64,000 bases of DNA from an uncultured Agathobaculum sp. (GCA_934504345.1 CAKSVR010000003.1:1-64000); one strand, 5' to 3'. Shown: positions 25,342-36,224, counted from the stretch's first letter. Numbers and translations: made by a program. The notes: generated from the letters alone by a model not told the origin.

Positions 25342-25987
25342 TTCTCGGCGTAACCGTCGCCGCAAGGACATAAACGCGGCTCGCGCCCATCTCGCGCAGA
25401 GCTTTGACGGCGGCTGCCGCCGTTGCGCCGGTGGTGATAATATCATCGACCAGCACAACGGATTTTCCGGTCAAATCCACGCCTTTCTTCGGCAGAACGG
25501 CATCTTTTGCGTTGCTCTGCCGTGCGGCGAAATCCTTCTGCGCGGACTGCTTTTTCACGAACCATCGCTTACGCAGTGCCGCCTCACACGGCAGAGAGAG
25601 CGGCTTCGCGATGAGCTTTGCCAGCAGCTCGGCCTGATTGTATCCGCGCTTGCGGTAATGCAGGAATCCGATCGGCATATAGGTGATAAGCGCGGGCTGC
25701 CACTCGTCCAGCCGGGCCGTGAGCACGGCGCACGCCTGCGCCGCGAACCAGTCCGCGCAGTAGGCGGCACCGTTGAACTTGAAGCGCTTCATGGCACTCC
25801 GCACCGCGCCGCGGTAGTACAGGGGAGCGGCCGCGCCGTCCGCACCGAAAACCGAAACCAGCTCGATGCAGCGGTATTCCCGCCGGACCTCAGCGGCACA
25901 GTCCGGGCATATCTGCACCCTGCCGTTCGCCTCTACCGGGAGCGTTTTGCCGCACAAAATGCACTGATGTGTGTAAAGAATGCCCAT
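25337..25987 (-). CDS. comF: ComF family phosphoribosyltransferase-like protein
   Basis: 216 residues. N-terminal zinc-ribbon with Cys9, Cys12, Cys27, Cys30, and a C-terminal PRTase domain with the PRPP loop 'VVLVDDIITTGATAAAA' (about 184-200). ComF is needed for DNA uptake during competence in Bacillus, but comF homologues are widespread in organisms without proven competence. Start at 25987 with AGAGGTGAG upstream. A hairpin terminator separates it from dapL, so it may have its own promoter or rely on read-through. Confidence 0.88.
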   Translation of the reverse strand: MGILYTHQCILCGKTLPVEANGRVQICPDCAAEVRREYRCIELVSVFGADGAAAPLYYRGAVRSAMKRFKFNGAAYCADWFAAQACAVLTARLDEWQPALITYMPIGFLHYRKRGYNQAELLAKLIAKPLSLPCEAALRKRWFVKKQSAQKDFAARQSNAKDAVLPKKGVDLTGKSVVLVDDIITTGATAAAAVKALREMGASRVYVLAATVTPRK

Positions 25988-26005
25988 TTGCTCACCTCTG
26001 CTATG

Positions 26006-26041
26006 AAAAAAGAGCTGTCCGCGCGGGACAGCTCTTTCGTT
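26006..26041 (-). terminator. Terminator after dapL
   Basis: AAAGAGCTGTCC/GGACAGCTCTTT stem with T-run on the minus strand. Confidence 0.8.
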
Positions 26042-26058
26042 ATGCGATATGCGCTGTT

Positions 26059-27226
26059 TTACTTCTTGAGCAGCTTCTTCAGGCGCTCCGCAGCTTCCTT
26101 GGTGCGCTCCTGATCGCCGAAAGCGGTCAGACGGAAGAAACCGTCGCCGTTCTTGCCGAAGCCGGCGCCCGGAGTGCCGACAACGTTGGCATTCTCGAGC
26201 AGATAGTCGAAGAACGTCCACGAATCCATGCCGTTCGGGCACTTGAGCCACAGGTACGGGCTGCTCTTGCCGCCGGTGTACCAGATGCCCAGCTCATCGA
26301 GGGTTTCGGCCAGAACCTTGGCATTCTTCTTGTAGTAGCCGAGGGTTTCCTTGATCTGCTTCATGCCCTCTTCGGTGAAGCAGGCAGCCGCGCCGCGCTG
26401 TACGATATACGGCACGCCGTTGAACTTGGTGGTCTGACGGCGCAGCCACATCTTGTTCAGCTTGCCGTCCAGCAGAGCGGTCGGAACAACGGTCCAGCCG
26501 CAGCGGGTGCCGGTGAAGCCGGCCATCTTGGAGAACGAGCAGAACTCGATGGCACAGGTCTTTGCGCCCTCGATCTCGTAGATGGAACGCGGCAGCGTTT
26601 CGTCCTCGATGAAGCACTCGTAAGCGGCATCATACAGGATAACGGCGTTCTGCTTGCGGGCGTAATCCACCCAGGCCTTGAGGCCCGCGCGGTCGTAAGC
26701 GGCGCCGGTCGGGTTGTTCGGAGAGCAGATATAGATAATGTCGCACTCAACGGACTCGTCCGGCAGCGGCAGGAAACCGTTTGCCTCGTTTGCATCCGCG
26801 AATACGATCTTGCGGCCGGCCATTACGTTGGTATCAACGTAAACCGGGTAGACCGGATCCGGAACCAGAACGGTGTTGTCGGTGCCGAAGATGTCGAGGA
26901 TGTTGCCGAGGTCGCTCTTTGCGCCGTCCGAGATGAAGATCTCATTGGTGGCGAGCTCTACACCATGGGTCTTGTAGTAGCCGACCAGTGCCTCGTGCAG
27001 AAAGCCGTAGCCCTGCTCATCGCCGTAGCCGTGGAACGTTTCCTGCTTGGCCTGATCCTCAACGGCTGCGTGCAGCGCATCGATAACAGCCGGTACCAGC
27101 GGACGGGTTACGTCGCCGATGCCCAGACGGATAATGTCCGCCTCCGGGTGCGCCTCGGAATACTCGCGCACCTTGCGGGCGATGGTGGAGAACAGATAGC
27201 TCTGCTCGAGATTGTCGTAGTTCTTG

Positions 27227-27237
<11 letters not shown>
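26059..27237 (-). CDS. dapL: LL-diaminopimelate aminotransferase
   Basis: One-step conversion of tetrahydrodipicolinate plus glutamate to LL-diaminopimelate (lysine and peptidoglycan). 392 residues, class I/II PLP fold; the Schiff-base lysine lies in 'SFSKMAGFTGTRCGW' (about 233-247) and 'LGIGDVTRPLVPAV' is a DapL-specific N-terminal motif. Overlaps pyrG by 11 bp and shares its transcript with dapF, giving a dapF-pyrG-dapL order that brackets CTP synthase with the last steps to meso-DAP. Confidence 0.95.
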
Positions 27238-28839
<1,602 letters not shown>

Positions 28840-28843
<4 letters not shown>

Positions 28844-29685
28844 ATATCGATTTCCCCCTTGAATACGGTCGTTGCCGCGCCCGTCATGAACACGGTTTCA
28901 TCTGTATAGCGAATGGTGAGGTCGCCGCCGCGCAGATGCACGGTAATATCCTCGTTCTTGTTTGCGTAGCCGTTCAGGCACGCCGCCACGCCGACTGCAC
29001 ACGAGCCGGTGCCGCACGCCCACGTTTCACCCGAGCCGCGCTCCCATACGCGCATTTTCAGGCTGCCGTCCGGCAGAACGTTGACGAACTCGGTGTTTAC
29101 ACGCTCCGGGAACAGCGGATGATGCTCAAACTTGGGGCCGATGCGCGCAAGGTCGAGATCGTCCACATCCTCTTTCTGGAAGATAACGCAGTGCGGATTG
29201 CCCATGGAAACGCAGGTCATGTGGTAGACCTTTTCGTCCACAACGATGGGTGCGCCGATGACGTCCCTGCCGTCCATATCGACGGGGATGTCGCGCGGCG
29301 CGAGGATGGCAGCGCCCATGTCAACGCGGGCGGACAGCATCTTACCGTCCTTAACGGTCAGCCTCAGCGTTTTCACACCGGAGAGCGTGTCGATGGTGAT
29401 GGTGGTGCGGCCATCCGTCATGCCGTTGTCGTACAGATACTTGCCGACGCAGCGGATGCCGTTGCCGCACATTTTTCCCTCCGAACCGTCGGCGTTGAAG
29501 ATACGCATCTGCGCGTCCGCCTTGTCGGATGGGGAGATCAGGATAATGCCGTCGCCGCCGATGCCGAAGTGCGGCTCGCTCAGCTGAATGGACAGCGCCT
29601 CGGGATCGGGCACGGTCTGGTCGAAACAATTAAAGTAGATATAATTGTTGCCGCAGCCGTGCATCTTGGTGAAGGACAGCTTCAC
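28840..29685 (-). CDS. dapF: Diaminopimelate epimerase
   Basis: LL-DAP to meso-DAP. 281 residues, two mirror-image domains; the catalytic Cys pair is in 'GNGIRC' (about 75-80) and 'WACGTGSC' (about 218-225). N-terminal 'FTKMHGCGNNYIYF' is characteristic. First gene of the dapF-pyrG-dapL operon. Upstream (29719-29752) lies an inverted repeat TATGAGCAA/TTTGCTCATA of unknown role, and a TATACT box on the minus strand near 29762. Confidence 0.95.
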
Positions 29686-29828
29686 ACGGATTCCCTCCTT
29701 AGAAATAGCAAAAATGGCATATGAGCAAGAAAACCAGAGCTTCTTTGCTCATACACCATTTAGTATATCATAATCTGTCGGGAATTTCTCTATAAAATCG
29801 AAAAAACCGAAAAAATTTTCGTGTGGGA

Positions 29829-29860
29829 TAACCGCTCCTTTTAAGCGGTATCGCACAAAC
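29829..29860 (-). terminator. Terminator after the ANTAR regulator
   Basis: Minus strand: ATACCGCTT-aaaagg-AGCGGTTAT followed by an A/T-rich T-tract region. Confidence 0.6.
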
Positions 29861-29870
29861 ACGGCGGAAC

Positions 29871-30443
29871 TCAGGGGGTCTTTCCGCCGATGATGTCCTC
29901 TGCGATGTCGCGCTTGGAGCGGCGCTGGTTCATGGCCTGCTGCTCGATGTAGGAATGGGCTTCGGGCTCGGTCATGCCGCAGCACTCGATGAGCAGGCAC
30001 TTGGCGCGATCGACCTGCCGGATGTCCTCGATGCGCTTTTGCAGACGGCGGTTCTCGCTCTGCAGGCCGGTGAGGCGGCTGCGTGCGGCGCGTGTCATAC
30101 GCAGCGCCTGTACGAACAGCACGCGCGAGAGCGGCTTGGGCACGACGAACACGCCGTCGTCCTCGACCTTTTCGGCAACGCTGTCGGAAATTTCGGCCTT
30201 GGCGAGCAGGATGACACCGGAAAGCGTGTCGTTTGCGGCCTGCTGGGCCAGCTCATGGCCAAATTCATCGGGCAGCGGCGTGTTGACGAGTACGAGGTCG
30301 AACAGTCCGTCCACCAGCAGACGGCGAGCCTCCGCGCCGGAGGAGGCACAGGTCAGCTGCGCCTGCACGCCGCAGGACGTTAAAAACTGGGAAAGCATGG
30401 TGCGGGATTTTTCGGTTGCAGAAACGAGAAGAATGCGTTCCAT
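29871..30443 (-). CDS. ANTAR-domain response-regulator-like antiterminator
   Basis: 190 residues: receiver-like domain 1-120 and C-terminal ANTAR domain about 128-185 ('LIECCGMTEPEAHSYIEQQAM'-type helices), which binds paired hairpins in nascent RNA to prevent termination. The receiver lacks key residues: Asn54 stands where the phosphorylated Asp should be ('DLVLVNTPLPDEFG'), and the early acidic pair is Ser-Ala. So it is probably controlled by protein or small-molecule contact and not by phosphorylation. It lies 36 bp downstream of the glnA-like gene, as in other clostridia where such regulators govern nitrogen genes. ATG at 30443 with AGGAGG upstream. Confidence 0.85.
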   Translation of the reverse strand: MERILLVSATEKSRTMLSQFLTSCGVQAQLTCASSGAEARRLLVDGLFDLVLVNTPLPDEFGHELAQQAANDTLSGVILLAKAEISDSVAEKVEDDGVFVVPKPLSRVLFVQALRMTRAARSRLTGLQSENRRLQKRIEDIRQVDRAKCLLIECCGMTEPEAHSYIEQQAMNQRRSKRDIAEDIIGGKTP

Positions 30444-30479
30444 GCGGGTTGCTCCTCCTTTCAAACGGGATTCATTCGT

Positions 30480-31796
30480 TTAGTAGCGTTCAAAATAGAG
30501 GGAGCGTTCGGCGGAGGTGCGGTCGTCCGCCAGCGCGATGCGGTCGTGCTCGGCCTGCTTGGCGGCGAAGAATGCTTCGCGGGCCTTTTCGGGCAGGTAC
30601 TTGGCGATGAAATCACTGCTGCGGGCAATGCGGATGGCATCGCACAGCGCACCGGGCAGAACATCGTACTTGGCGCGGACTTCTTCAGCGGCGGCGAACA
30701 GATTCTCGTCGCAGGCGGGCGCGAGCGTGAGGCCCTGTTCGATGCCGTCCAGACCGGCGTGGATGAGCAGCGCGAACACGATGTATGGGTTGATGCAGCC
30801 ATCGAATGCGCGTACCTTGATACGGGCGGACGCACCGTTGGACAGCGGCACAGCGACGAGCGGGCGGCGGTTCTGGTGCGACCATGTGATGTACTTGGGC
30901 GCTTCGAACTCGCCGAGGCGCTGGAACGAGTTGGTGAGCGGGTTGCCGAAGATGGTCATTTCGGCGGCACGCTGCAAAATGCCTGCAACAAAGCTCTGGC
31001 CCTCCGGGGACTGCTCGAACGAGGGCTCGAACAGATTTTTGCCGTTTTTATTCACCGAAATCGACAGATGCAGGCCGCTGCCCGGTGCGTGCGGCAGAGG
31101 CTTGGGCAGGAACGAAGCGTACAGACCGCTCGAGGAGGCCATGGATTTGACCACCCACTTGAACGTTACGAAATTGTCTGCCGCCTCGAGCGCCTCGGCG
31201 CAGCGGAAATCGACCTCGTTCTGGCCGGGGCCCTGCTCGTGGTGGGAGGATTCCGGCTGGATGTTCATTTCTTCGAGGGTCAGGCAGATCTGACGGCGCA
31301 CGTTCTCCGCCTTATCGAGCGGCGCAACGTCGAAATATTCGCCGTGATCGTGCGGGATGGTGGTCGGATGGCCGTTTTCGTCCAGCTCGAACAGATAGAA
31401 CTCGCTGGCCGTGCCCATCGTCAGCGAATAGCCGGCGCGGCGGGCGCGGCGGCTGGCCTCGCGCAGCATATGACGGCCGTCGCCCTCGAACGGCGTGCCG
31501 TCCGGATAGCGGATGTCGCAGTAGAAGCGCACAACGCGGCCCTGTGCCGGCCGCCACGGCAGCACGGAAAGCGTTGCCGGGTCGGGGAAGAGCAGCAGGT
31601 CGGAGGCATCCACGTTGAGGAAGCCGCGCAGTGCGGCGGCGTTGAAGTGGATGCCCTGCTCGAACGCGCGCTCGAGCTCGGTCGGCATGATGGCGATGTT
31701 CTTCTGGTTGCCGAAAATATCGCAAAAGGCCAGACGAATGAATTTTACGTCATTCTCCTGAATAAATTGTACGACTTCGCTCATGGTGGTATCCAT
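30480..31796 (-). CDS. glnA: Type I glutamine synthetase-like protein with altered metal site
   Basis: 438 residues, GS-I length. Conserved: beta-grasp N-terminus 'VKFIRLAFCDIFGNQKN', 'HHEQGPGQNEVDF' (E212/E220 equivalents), 'PGSGLHLSISV' (His269 equivalent), 'NRRPLVAVP' and 'NPYIVFALLIHAGLDGI'. Changed: the GPEPEFF motif is 'GTASEFY', so the Glu129 equivalent is Ala, and RRIEVR is 'ARIKVR', so the Glu357 equivalent is Lys. Both are ligands of the nucleotide-side metal in Salmonella GS. It may have altered catalysis, another substrate, or a regulatory role; a second, type III GS is encoded at 36484. ATG at 31796 with AAGGAGG seven bases upstream; the longer frame continues into repeat R4 and is rejected. 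No adenylylation signature expected. Confidence 0.85.
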   Translation of the reverse strand: MDTTMSEVVQFIQENDVKFIRLAFCDIFGNQKNIAIMPTELERAFEQGIHFNAAALRGFLNVDASDLLLFPDPATLSVLPWRPAQGRVVRFYCDIRYPDGTPFEGDGRHMLREASRRARRAGYSLTMGTASEFYLFELDENGHPTTIPHDHGEYFDVAPLDKAENVRRQICLTLEEMNIQPESSHHEQGPGQNEVDFRCAEALEAADNFVTFKWVVKSMASSSGLYASFLPKPLPHAPGSGLHLSISVNKNGKNLFEPSFEQSPEGQSFVAGILQRAAEMTIFGNPLTNSFQRLGEFEAPKYITWSHQNRRPLVAVPLSNGASARIKVRAFDGCINPYIVFALLIHAGLDGIEQGLTLAPACDENLFAAAEEVRAKYDVLPGALCDAIRIARSSDFIAKYLPEKAREAFFAAKQAEHDRIALADDRTSAERSLYFERY

Positions 31797-31837
31797 AGAA
31801 AAGCCTCCTTTTAATCTTTGGGTGGTGTGTTGAATTG

Positions 31838-32648
31838 ACACGGTATCCGGTGCACACGAGTTGCGTAAGCGATACGCCGCAGCCGGGCGGCAGCCCTTTC
31901 CTCGGCAGCCGTTTTGTGGTGCACACGAGCCCGCGAAGCAATACGCCGCAGGGGCGGCAGCCCATTTCCCTGCACCCTTTTCGTGGTGCAACCGAGTTGC
32001 GAAGCAATACGCCGTTTCCGGGCTGGGGAGTTTCGCGCTCTGCGGAGCGCGGGAACGTTGCGCCGCCCCGGCGCTGGGGCAAAAAGGAAAGGACACCTAC
32101 GGTTTCCTTTCCTCTTTGAACTCTTATCTTTCCCTCGGCAACCTCGCGAACGGGCCTTGCGGCCCTACTTCATAGGTAACTCGCATAAAGGAACGGGTAT
32201 CGGCTCACGTTTCCGCGCTGTTGCGGCGTTATCGCGGCAGATTGCACTGGTTTTGCGTAAATTGGGTGTCGCAGAGCTCTAACGGCTTGAGCGCAGCCGA
32301 GAGAGGAATGGTCGGCGTTAAGCCGAGCCTACGAGATGGTAACGGTACTGCCGTTCTCCTTTTTCGGTCCCGAGCACAAATAGGAACGGTGAAGCCGTTC
32401 CGTGCGCCGAGGTATCTCAAAGGGAAAAGGGGAGCTTCCTAAGAGGGTGGAAAACCGTAGGTTGTCTACCCTCTTAGGCCCCGCGCGGGAGCGCCGTTCT
32501 CCCGCCGTCCGCAGACGGCGAAATCCCCAGCCCGGAAAGGGTGTATTGCTAACGCAACTCATGTGCACCATGTAAAGGGTGCCGATAACTGGGCTGCCGC
32601 CCGGAAACGGCGAGTGCGCTCACGCGCCTCGTGTGCCCCGGAAAGTGG
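31838..32648. repeat. R element, copy R4 (longest)
   Basis: Between the 3' end of the third glutamate-synthase gene and the 5' region of glnA. Left arm: three outer modules (31838-32030) and CGCGCTC-type arm hairpin. Left bounding hairpin: AGGAAAGGA (32085-32093), loop 32094-32104, TCCTTTCCT (32105-32113). Right: 14-bp stem CCTAAGAGGGTGGA (32438-32451), 13-base loop, TCTACCCTCTTAGG (32465-32478) with one G.T pair. Interior GGGCC-ttgc-GGCCC (32152-32165), GGAACGG/CCGTTCC (about 32383-32401). Right arm has two to three modules. Interior orientation as in R3. It separates glnA from the gltB genes. Confidence 0.9.
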
Positions 32649-32665
32649 TGCTTTGCAAGCGAAAC

Positions 32666-33394
32666 TTACGCTTCGAACGTATAAAGCTGCTTGTATCCTG
32701 CCTCCGGGTTGGGTGTCAGCACGAAATACTTCTGCGCCAGCAGCGCCTCGGCATCCGCGCCGAAGTGCTGGGCGTATTCTTTAATGTACGGCGTGAACTC
32801 CGCCATATCCGCATCGGTGGCCTCGCTCACGAGCACCTGATGGGGCAGACCGGTGGGTGCTTTATCACATCTTAACACAATTTTGCCGCCGTGCATACCG
32901 GTGCCGCAGAAATTGTTGACCGGATATGCGCCGTTCTGACCGACACCGAGCACAAGGATGAGCCCGCCCGCGAGATATTCGCCGAGGAACGAACCGGCCT
33001 TGCCGCCGATGACAACGACCGGGAAGTGCTGCTGGTATGCCTTCATGTGGATGCCGCCGCGGTAGCCGCAGTCGCCCTCGATGAAGATCTTGCCGCCGCG
33101 CATACCGTAGCCGCACGCATCGCCCACACTGCCGTGTACGATGATCTCACCGGCGTTCATCGTGTCGCCGACTGCCTCCTGCGCGTTGCCGAACACCTCG
33201 ATGGTGGAGCCGTTCAGATACTGGCCGAGGCCGTTGCCCGCCGTGCCGTGCACGGTGATCTTGCGGTCGGCCGAGCCGCAGCCGATGTAGCGCTGGCCGA
33301 TGACGTTCTCGACCGTGATCTCGCTGTCCTGCGCGGCGCGGATCTGCTCGTTTACTTGCTTATAATAGATAAGACCTGCCTGTACAGTCGTCAT
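32666..33394 (-). CDS. gltB: Glutamate synthase, GXGXG domain subunit
   Basis: 242 residues equal to the C-terminal beta-helix domain of the large GOGAT chain, made as a separate protein. The repeats rich in G-x-x-G-x-x-x-G run through 'GCGSADRKITVHGTAGNGLG', 'GDACGYGMRGGKIFIEGDCG' and 'NNFCGTGMHGGKI'. It stabilises the complex and has no catalytic role by itself. ATG at 33394 is favoured over the one two codons upstream because GGAGG is 9 instead of 3 bases away. Third gene of the split GOGAT operon, 18 bp after the FMN subunit. Confidence 0.9.
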   Translation of the reverse strand: MTTVQAGLIYYKQVNEQIRAAQDSEITVENVIGQRYIGCGSADRKITVHGTAGNGLGQYLNGSTIEVFGNAQEAVGDTMNAGEIIVHGSVGDACGYGMRGGKIFIEGDCGYRGGIHMKAYQQHFPVVVIGGKAGSFLGEYLAGGLILVLGVGQNGAYPVNNFCGTGMHGGKIVLRCDKAPTGLPHQVLVSEATDADMAEFTPYIKEYAQHFGADAEALLAQKYFVLTPNPEAGYKQLYTFEA

Positions 33395-33412
33395 TTTCAT
33401 GCACCTCCCAAA

Positions 33413-34918
33413 TCATTCGCCTGCGTGCTTGATGCCGAGGATGTTGAGCTCGCGGTCGTTCAGACCGATGCCGCGCAGCATCAGACGGTTGCCGCGCAGA
33501 GCCTCGATGGAGTTGATGCCCATGCCGCCCATCATTTCCTTGAGCTCGTGATCCCATGCGGTGAGCAGGTTGACCAGCCGCTTGGAGCCGATGTCCGGGT
33601 TGAGGCGCTTTACCAGCTCGGGGCGCTGGGTGGCGATACCCCAGTTGCACTTGCCGGTCTGGCAGGTGCGGCACAGGTGGCAGCCCATCGCCAGCAGAGC
33701 GGCGGTGCCGACGTAGCACGCATCCGCGCCGAGCGCGATGGCCTTGACCAGATCGGCCGAGTTGCGGATAGAGCCGCCGACAACGACCGAAACCTCATCG
33801 CGGATGCCCTCATCGCGCAGACGCTGATCGACAGCGGCCAGTGCCAGCTCGATCGGGATGCCGACGTTGTCGCGGATGCGGGTCGGCGCAGCGCCGGTGC
33901 CGCCGCGGTAGCCGTCGATGCAGATGATGTCCGCGCCGGAGCGGGCCACGCCCGAGGCGACAGCCGCTACATTATGTACGGCCGCGATCTTTACCATGAT
34001 GGGCTTTTTGTAGTCGGTCGCTTCTTTGAGCGAGTAGACCAGCTGACGCAGATCCTCGATGGAGTAAATATCGTGATGGGGAGCCGGAGAGATGGCATCC
34101 GTGCCCTCCGGGATCATACGGGTCTTGGAGATGTCCGGGCCGACCTTGAGGCCGGGCAGGTGGCCGCCGATGCCGGGCTTTGCGCCCTGTCCCATCTTGA
34201 TCTCGATGGCAGCGCCGGCTTCGAGGTAGTCCTTGTGGACACCGAAACGGCCGGATGCGACCTGAACGATGGTGTGGGGGCCATACTGGTAGAAATCCTG
34301 ATGCAGACCGCCCTCACCGGTGTTGTAGTAGGTGCCGAGCTCGCAGGCGGCGCGCGCCAGCGATGCATGGGCATTGTAGGAGATAGAGCCGTAGCTCATC
34401 GCGGAGAACATGATGGGCAGGTTGAGCTCGAGCTGCGGCGCCATGTTGGGAACGAGGCTGCCGTTCTCGTCGCGCTCGATCTTGCCGGGCTTTTTGCCGA
34501 GGAACGTCTTGGTTTCCATCGGCTCACGCAGCGGATCGATGGACGGGTTGGTGACCTGCGATGCGTTGATGAGGATCTTATCCCAGTAGATGGGAGCGGG
34601 CTCCGGATTGCCCATCGAGGACAGCAGCACGCCGCCCGAACCGGCCTGACGGTATACCTCGGAAATGGCCTTGCCCGTCCAGTTGGCGTTTTCCTTGAAC
34701 GTGTGGTCGGTCTTGACGATCTTGAGCGCACGGGTCGGGCACAGCGCCACACAGCGGTGGCAGGCTACGCACTTGGACTCGTCTGCCTGCATTTTGTTGT
34801 TGTCTGCATCGAAAAAGTGTACTTCGTTCGCGCACTGGCGTTCACAGGCGCGGCAGTTGATGCAGCGGTCGTAGTTGCGGACGACCTCGTACTGCGGATA
34901 TAAGAAATCGATAGCCAT
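33413..34918 (-). CDS. gltB: Glutamate synthase, ferredoxin-like plus FMN-binding subunit
   Basis: 501 residues. N-terminal di-cluster ferredoxin domain (about 15-75) with 'CINCRACERQC' and 'CVACHRCVALCP', then the FMN-binding alpha/beta barrel that makes glutamate from 2-oxoglutarate and ammonia. 'HHDIYSIEDLRQL', 'DGYRGGTGAAP' and the cysteine-rich '[C]HLCRTCQTGKCNWG' cluster motif are diagnostic. ATG at 34918 shares a base with the previous stop (TAATG). The fused ferredoxin suggests electrons enter directly; no GltD (NADPH) subunit is present in the window. Confidence 0.93.
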   Translation of the reverse strand: MAIDFLYPQYEVVRNYDRCINCRACERQCANEVHFFDADNNKMQADESKCVACHRCVALCPTRALKIVKTDHTFKENANWTGKAISEVYRQAGSGGVLLSSMGNPEPAPIYWDKILINASQVTNPSIDPLREPMETKTFLGKKPGKIERDENGSLVPNMAPQLELNLPIMFSAMSYGSISYNAHASLARAACELGTYYNTGEGGLHQDFYQYGPHTIVQVASGRFGVHKDYLEAGAAIEIKMGQGAKPGIGGHLPGLKVGPDISKTRMIPEGTDAISPAPHHDIYSIEDLRQLVYSLKEATDYKKPIMVKIAAVHNVAAVASGVARSGADIICIDGYRGGTGAAPTRIRDNVGIPIELALAAVDQRLRDEGIRDEVSVVVGGSIRNSADLVKAIALGADACYVGTAALLAMGCHLCRTCQTGKCNWGIATQRPELVKRLNPDIGSKRLVNLLTAWDHELKEMMGGMGINSIEALRGNRLMLRGIGLNDRELNILGIKHAGE

Positions 34919-36015
34919 TACTGGTTCCCTCCGTTCTTCAGATTTACGATGACCGGTTCGCCGCCGCGCGGTGCCCACAGCGTATCCAGCTCGGGCTGGA
35001 TGACACGGATGGCGCATTCCTCGGAAGCGATGTACACGGTGTCGTCCTTTTCGCCGACGACCATGCTTCGCAGCTTGAGGCGGTCGTTGAGCGCCATCAG
35101 GCCGCCGGTGTAGCCGACGAGGATGGAGAACGGGCCTGTTACCATCAGCGAGGCGAATGCGTTGCGGAGATAGGTCAGGCGCTCGCGCTCTTTCGGCTCC
35201 TGCTTTTCGATGGTGGACCAGAACGGCGCCGCGATGACGTTCGCGATCTCGGTGTAGGTCATGCCGAGCTTGCGGCCGAGGTAGTCGATGATGTAGGTGA
35301 TGACCTCGGTGTCGGTCAGCAGGTCGCACGAGTAGCCGAACATCTCGATGAAGCGGCGGTTGGCATCATAAGAGGAGATCTCGCCGTTGTGGACAACGGT
35401 GGTATCGAGCAGCGCGAACGGGTGCGCGCCGCCCCACCAGCCCGGTGTGTTGGTCGGATAGCGGCCGTGGCAGGTCCACGAGTAGGCCTCGTAGTTTTCC
35501 AGCATATAATACTCGCCAACGTCCTCCGGGAAGCCGTTTGCCTTGAAAACGCCCATGTTCTTGCCGGAAGAGAAGATGTACGCACCGTTCAGTGTGTGGT
35601 TGATGCGGATGACGAAGCGGGAGGTGAACTCGCGCTCCTCGAGCTGGCTGGCGGCCAGCTTGGTCGGCAGGGGAGTGACGAAGTAGCGCCAGATCATCGG
35701 GGCATCCGTGATGCGCGGATGCTGGCGTGTCGGGATCTTGGACAGGTTTACAATGTCAAAGTGGCGTTCGATCTCGCGCTCACATTCCTCTTTTGCGGCC
35801 TGCGTATCATAGAATACATGGAATGCGTAGTAGTCGGCATACTCCGGATAGATGCCGTAGCCTGCAAAGCCGCCGCCCAGACCGTTGGAGCGGTCGTGCA
35901 TGGTGCGGATGGAGTCGATGATGCGGGTGCCGTTCTCGCGTGCGCCGTCCTTGTGGAAGATGCCGGAGATCGCACAGCCGGCGGGGATGCGGACTTGCCC
36001 TTCTTTTTGTAACAT
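34918..36015 (-). CDS. gltB: Glutamate synthase, class II glutamine amidotransferase subunit
   Basis: 365 residues corresponding to the N-terminal Ntn domain of GOGAT, which releases ammonia from glutamine. The nucleophile is Cys14 in 'AGCAISGIF', which requires removal of a 13-residue propeptide instead of only the initiator Met. 'VVHNGEISSYDANRRF' and 'CHGRYPTNTPGW' are amidotransferase motifs. First gene of the three-gene GOGAT operon, preceded by a leader of about 175 bases containing a terminator-like hairpin. Confidence 0.93.
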   Translation of the reverse strand: MLQKEGQVRIPAGCAISGIFHKDGARENGTRIIDSIRTMHDRSNGLGGGFAGYGIYPEYADYYAFHVFYDTQAAKEECEREIERHFDIVNLSKIPTRQHPRITDAPMIWRYFVTPLPTKLAASQLEEREFTSRFVIRINHTLNGAYIFSSGKNMGVFKANGFPEDVGEYYMLENYEAYSWTCHGRYPTNTPGWWGGAHPFALLDTTVVHNGEISSYDANRRFIEMFGYSCDLLTDTEVITYIIDYLGRKLGMTYTEIANVIAAPFWSTIEKQEPKERERLTYLRNAFASLMVTGPFSILVGYTGGLMALNDRLKLRSMVVGEKDDTVYIASEECAIRVIQPELDTLWAPRGGEPVIVNLKNGGNQ

Positions 36016-36064
36016 GGTGCTTCCTCCTTATATATCTCTGGAATCGTTCGATGGGGAGATGCGT

Positions 36065-36185
36065 GCCGCAGCCTGTACTTTCGGATGAAAAGCGGAACGC
36101 TGCGGCTTCTTAACAAAATAAAAAGGTGCTCGCCGCAGCAGAGGATCAAAAGCCTGAAATCCTCAGCTATGGCGAACACCTTTGT
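36065..36185 (-). promoter_or_regulatory. Leader of the GOGAT operon with candidate attenuator
   Basis: In transcript orientation a long stem AAAGGTGTTCGCC ... GGCGAGCACCTTT (36121-36184) with an inner GAGGAT/ATCCTC arm is followed by TTTTTATTTT (36112-36124), i.e. a full intrinsic terminator about 100 bases before the ATG. A second stem GCCGCAGC/GCTGCGGC (36065-36106) follows. Such a layout fits regulated antitermination, for example by the ANTAR protein encoded nearby, although I do not see the tandem hexaloop hairpins typical of ANTAR targets. Confidence 0.6.
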
Positions 36186-36196
36186 TCGCTTAATAT

Positions 36197-36224
36197 TTTA
36201 TAGCAGGATACGGGGAATCGTCAA
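36197..36224 (-). promoter_or_regulatory. Promoter of the GOGAT operon
   Basis: Minus strand TTGACG (36219-36224), 16-base spacer, TATAAA (36197-36202). Confidence 0.65.

Noticed and set aside
30480..32096. N-terminally extended glnA of 538 residues
   Set aside because: The extra 100 residues are translated R4 repeat; a strong AAGGAGG and ATG at 31796 give the family-typical start.
33413..35329. 638-residue form of the FMN-GOGAT subunit
   Set aside because: The first 137 codons are the antisense/out-of-frame reading of the amidotransferase gene; the real start is the TAATG at 34918.
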